NCBI RefSeq assembly: GCF_900169525.1
Contig: NZ_LT821240.1
Span: forward strand, 1,375,684 to 1,439,683
Direction of reading: 5' to 3'
DNA: 64,000 nucleotides
Source of the DNA: Corynebacterium pacaense
Lineage (GTDB): Bacteria; Actinomycetota; Actinomycetes; Mycobacteriales; Mycobacteriaceae
Under the pieces are notes generated by a model, which saw only the letters and a program-made list of their open reading frames with translations, was not told the DNA's origin and searched no databases. Each line of letters opens with the position of its first letter. The first letter of the stretch is position 1. Position numbers and translations under genes: made by a program. Shown in pieces: positions 61,263-64,000 of the stretch.

Positions 61263-62429
61263 ATGGAAGACGTGAATCATCAACCTACTAACGCTGTGGC
61301 CTCCCGAATCGAGGAGAACTCCGCGGCTTTTCTGGGTGCGGTTCTGGACAGGCTCCACACCGCGGACGCGCTCGCCCACCTCTACCTCCCGGGCCAGTCC
61401 GATCGGACCCACGTGTCCCTCTGCTCCTCCTTGTCCACGCTCATCTCCACCGTCGCCGATCGGAAGAACGTCGATCGGGTGGTGCTGCGGGAGGCTGAGT
61501 CACTGGCAACGGACTACCGCCGTTTCGGAATGACCCCGGAGTTCTATCTGCTGTTCAGTTCCATTATTCAGGAGGAGCTCCGCAAGCTGTGCACGGACCT
61601 GTCCTTCGAGGAGGTCTTCCACGCCGAACGTGCGGTGGAGATCGTTTTCCGGGACATGGCCGAAACCACCCGCCGGCTGGATCTCGCGGGTGTGCCCGCA
61701 TCAACCGGCGCCACGGTCGCCGAGGTGGAAAGGAGAAGCAGGCGGTTCTCCGTCGTGCGCCTGGTCGCCGACCGGCCACTCGACTACCGGCCGGGGCAGT
61801 ACATGGCCGTGACCGCTGATTTCCTGCCGAATGTGTGGCGATTCCTCTGCCCCTCGATTCCCCCCAACCAGTGGGGCCAGGTTGAGTTCCATGTGCAGTC
61901 CGATGCCGACAGCATCGCCACCCTCCTGGCCTCCACCCAACCGGGCGACCGCTGGAGGATCGGGAACGGGCTGGGCAATCTATCGGACAACGCCATCGAA
62001 TCAGGTGCGGAGCTGCTGCTCGTCGGTTTCGCCACGGGCCTTGCCCCGCTGCGTTCGATCATGCTTGAGATCGTGAACAGACCCAACCCGCCACGGGTGC
62101 ACTTCTTCGTCGGCGCGGAGTACCCCGGCGAGCTTTACGAGCTGATGGGATTGTGGAACTTCGCAGCCGCCTGCCCCTGGCTGTCCGTGGTGCCCGTGGT
62201 CACCCACGAAATCGATGAGTGGTGGGTCCAGGCCACAGAGGCGTCGCGGCCGCCCCGCGGACTGCATCTGGTGCAGGTGGGTTCGCTTGCCGACGCGGTG
62301 ACCAGCTACGGCACCTGGTCAGATCGCGAGGTACTGATCGCAGGACCCGCAGAAAAAACGGAAGGGGTCCGTGACGCGATGATCGCCAGGGGCACGCCGC
62401 CCGGAAGCATCCGTTGCCTTTCCTTCTAG
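61263..62429 (+). CDS. Globin-like / ferredoxin-reductase fusion protein (flavohemoglobin-like)
   Basis: A 388-residue protein with a globin-like N-terminal domain (about 10-135, 'FGMTPEFYLLFSSIIQEEL') and an FAD/NAD reductase module (about 150-388, 'YRPGQYMAVT', 'LLVGFATGLAPLRSIMLEI', 'VHFFVGAEYPGELYE', 'VLIAGPAEKTEGVRDAMIARG'). The layout is that of flavohemoglobin, but the position of the proximal heme His (KHxSLG in the family) reads DYRRFG, and the FAD motif RxYS reads WRFLCPS. Nitric-oxide dioxygenase activity is therefore doubtful. ATG at 61263. Confidence 0.78.
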   Translation: MEDVNHQPTNAVASRIEENSAAFLGAVLDRLHTADALAHLYLPGQSDRTHVSLCSSLSTLISTVADRKNVDRVVLREAESLATDYRRFGMTPEFYLLFSSIIQEELRKLCTDLSFEEVFHAERAVEIVFRDMAETTRRLDLAGVPASTGATVAEVERRSRRFSVVRLVADRPLDYRPGQYMAVTADFLPNVWRFLCPSIPPNQWGQVEFHVQSDADSIATLLASTQPGDRWRIGNGLGNLSDNAIESGAELLLVGFATGLAPLRSIMLEIVNRPNPPRVHFFVGAEYPGELYELMGLWNFAAACPWLSVVPVVTHEIDEWWVQATEASRPPRGLHLVQVGSLADAVTSYGTWSDREVLIAGPAEKTEGVRDAMIARGTPPGSIRCLSF

Positions 62430-63185
62430 CACCACAGTCGTGTTTAAAAAGTGTGTCCACGTTGCGTCTTTTGTGCCGTTTCCTCTGCTCGGCACCGAAC
62501 TCAAAGGGATGCCCGGGCTTCTTCCTTCGTTTTAGGACCTGATCATCACGCTCAGGGATCGTTGCTTTTCATCCCGTGGGCGCGCAGCCACCGCCGATTG
62601 AACTTCGATGGGTAATCCCTGTCCGCCAGCACCCGATCCGGTCTTTTCCGGTCTCGCCCACCACCTATCCGCGGGACAGATATGGCATCCTTGGTCGCGG
62701 CCGGCATTGTTTTATCACTGGTGTTTCCCCGGCTGGCGCGATGGACGATGCGCGACCGCGTCCATCTGCAACAAGATGGGCTTTCCTGGTCAATCCACCC
62801 CGTGAACTTCCTATGCAGTGATCTACCGGTTCCAGATCACGCGGATTGTTGTCATTCGTTAGTGCCCTCTGTGTGGCGGGGGTGGCTGATACCGTGCTGA
62901 TGGACACGGTTGATGGTGGAGTCAATGGTGACGCACCTGCGGCGTCGTTGAGGGACTGCACACGGGTCAACGGTGTCATCCATACCCCGTCTTTGGACCA
63001 TTGATGGAAGTCTGTACGCGGTGTTCCAGTTTCCGAACCGTTCGGAAGGATCCCGCCAGGCCGTGGCCTCCACCATCAATCGTCGATCAACGGGGGCGTC
63101 CGCCTATCATGCAGGGTGGGAACAACTCGCCAATGATCGCCCAGATTTCATCAGAAATGACGTCTGGTGAAATGGATGCTATTTT
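62430..63185 (-). pseudogene. IS5-family transposase relic with several frameshifts
   Basis: In shifting minus frames one can read 'SPDVISDEIWAIIGELFPPC' and 'GGRPR' (N-terminus), 'DPSERFGNWNTAYR', 'TIDSTINRVHQHGISHPRHTEG', 'DHCIGSSRGGLTRKAHLVADGRGR' (around the first catalytic Asp) and 'RPDRVLADRDYPSKFNRRWLRAHGM', 'KRRNVDTLFKH'. No continuous gene remains. This explains the ~790-base gap without genes. Confidence 0.82.
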
Positions 63186-63222
63186 CCCGGAGCCACAAAC
63201 TGAAACTCTTTGGCAGCACACC

Positions 63223-64000
63223 CTAGGACAGGACCGGGATGGACTTCCGGATCCGGGACACCAGTTCCGGATCGATGTCCGCGATGATCGTCTGCTCCCG
63301 GTCTCCGCCCTCGGCGATCACCCGACCGGCCGGATCGATGACGGCGGAATGTCCGATGCCGGCGGGGCCCGTCCGCTCCTCCCGCGGTCGTGCCTGCCCG
63401 CAGGCAAGGATCCAGGAGGTCGAGTCCAACGCCCTCGCCCTGCTGAGGACCCGCCACTGCTCCACCTTGTCCGCTCCATCCTGCCAGGAGGTGGGCACAA
63501 CGATCACCTCGGCGCCCCTGCGTGCCAGATCCTTGAACTGCTCAGGAAAACGGATGTCATAGCAGATGGCCACACCGACTCTGACGCCGTCGCACTCAAA
63601 GACATGCAACGTGTCTCCGGGTTTGACGGTATCGGACTCCCGGTAGCCGAAGGCATCATAGGTGTGGATCTTGTTGTATCCCTCGTGGAGACCCTGGCCC
63701 GTGACCAGCGCCGTATTGTGGACCCTGTTGATTGAATTCCCATCGCGCCGGACCGTATCCGCCGTGGTGAACATACCCGCAACGATGACCACCCCCAGGT
63801 CCTGTGCGAGATCCTTCAACGCTTGTGCGAAGACACCGTCGTCGAGGTCCTCGGCCTGCGCGTCGAGACGCCCCGTACCGAAGGCCTGGGAGGTCGCCTC
63901 GGGAAACACCAGCAACCGTGCCCCCTGCTCCGCCGCGGCCGAGGCACGGGACCGCACCAACTCCAGGTTGGCTCCTTTATCTGCTCCGGTGGAGATCTGC
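63223..64000 (-). CDS. Carbon-nitrogen hydrolase (nitrilase superfamily), 5' end beyond window
   Basis: About 260 residues visible; the frame is open to base 64000 and reads QISTGADKGANLELVRSRA at the edge, so only a few N-terminal residues are missing. The catalytic triad is present: Glu in 'LLVFPEATSQAF', Lys in 'GYNKIHTYDAFGY' and Cys in 'VGVAICYDIRFPEQF'. Full-length for a deaminated-glutathione amidase/omega-amidase-like protein. The exact amide substrate is not evident. It lies next to the IS5 relic. Confidence 0.9.
   Translation of the reverse strand, partial: QISTGADKGANLELVRSRASAAAEQGARLLVFPEATSQAFGTGRLDAQAEDLDDGVFAQALKDLAQDLGVVIVAGMFTTADTVRRDGNSINRVHNTALVTGQGLHEGYNKIHTYDAFGYRESDTVKPGDTLHVFECDGVRVGVAICYDIRFPEQFKDLARRGAEVIVVPTSWQDGADKVEQWRVLSRARALDSTSWILACGQARPREERTGPAGIGHSAVIDPAGRVIAEGGDREQTIIADIDPELVSRIRKSIPVLS

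Noticed and set aside
1-64000. CRISPR arrays, tRNA or rRNA genes
   Set aside because: No regularly spaced repeats and no CCA-ending cloverleaf or rRNA signature sequence was recognised on reading either strand; a tRNAscan or Infernal run would be decisive.

Overview
The window looks like chromosomal DNA from a Corynebacterium of the C. glutamicum / C. efficiens type. The evidence is a high-GC sequence, the glnX-glnH-pknG signalling operon, the pta-ackA operon upstream of a ferredoxin-NADP reductase gene, a gabT-gabD-gabP operon with a divergent PucR-type regulator, clpB with a sigma-H-like promoter and a HAIR operator, and IS481, IS630, IS3 and IS5 family insertion sequences. Species cannot be fixed from the sequence alone. 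I see no rRNA, tRNA, CRISPR array or replication origin.

1-33 kb is mostly core genome. It starts with a GNAT fragment, exonuclease III, cardiolipin synthase, an MFS exporter and a Na/Pi-type transporter. A frameshifted PhzF-like gene and an ABC transporter with a Nudix hydrolase follow. Next come glnX-glnH-pknG (amino-acid sensing to control of 2-oxoglutarate metabolism), pta-ackA (acetate metabolism), fprA, two tandem GNAT paralogues, a luciferase-like monooxygenase with a divergent HxlR regulator, purT, an MHS transporter, purA, a FUSC membrane protein, class II aldolase, a GH76 protein, an rRNA/tRNA methyltransferase, pyrE, an acidic membrane protein and a rhodanese-like protein without its catalytic cysteine.

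33-50 kb is more accessory. An orphan AbiEi-like regulator faces an MFS gene. A divergent six-gene cluster (LysR regulator, MHS importer, flavin monooxygenase, Rid-family protein, DUF1028 protein, M20 amidohydrolase) looks like a complete, uncharacterised uptake and degradation pathway for a small N-containing compound. It is followed by an alpha/beta hydrolase and a TetR regulator that reads through into a Rho-N-like small-protein domain; a 40-bp palindrome covers the operon start. The GABA catabolic operon and its regulator complete this part.

49.7-63.2 kb is rich in mobile DNA. It holds a 221-bp MITE-like IS5 derivative, a patchwork of IS3, IS481 and IS630 pieces between plsC and clpB, a complete IS481 element inserted in an already decayed methyltransferase gene, and a frameshifted IS5 relic. 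Between these lie clpB, two flavoenzymes and a globin-reductase fusion whose proximal heme ligand is changed. The window ends inside a nitrilase-family amidohydrolase gene.
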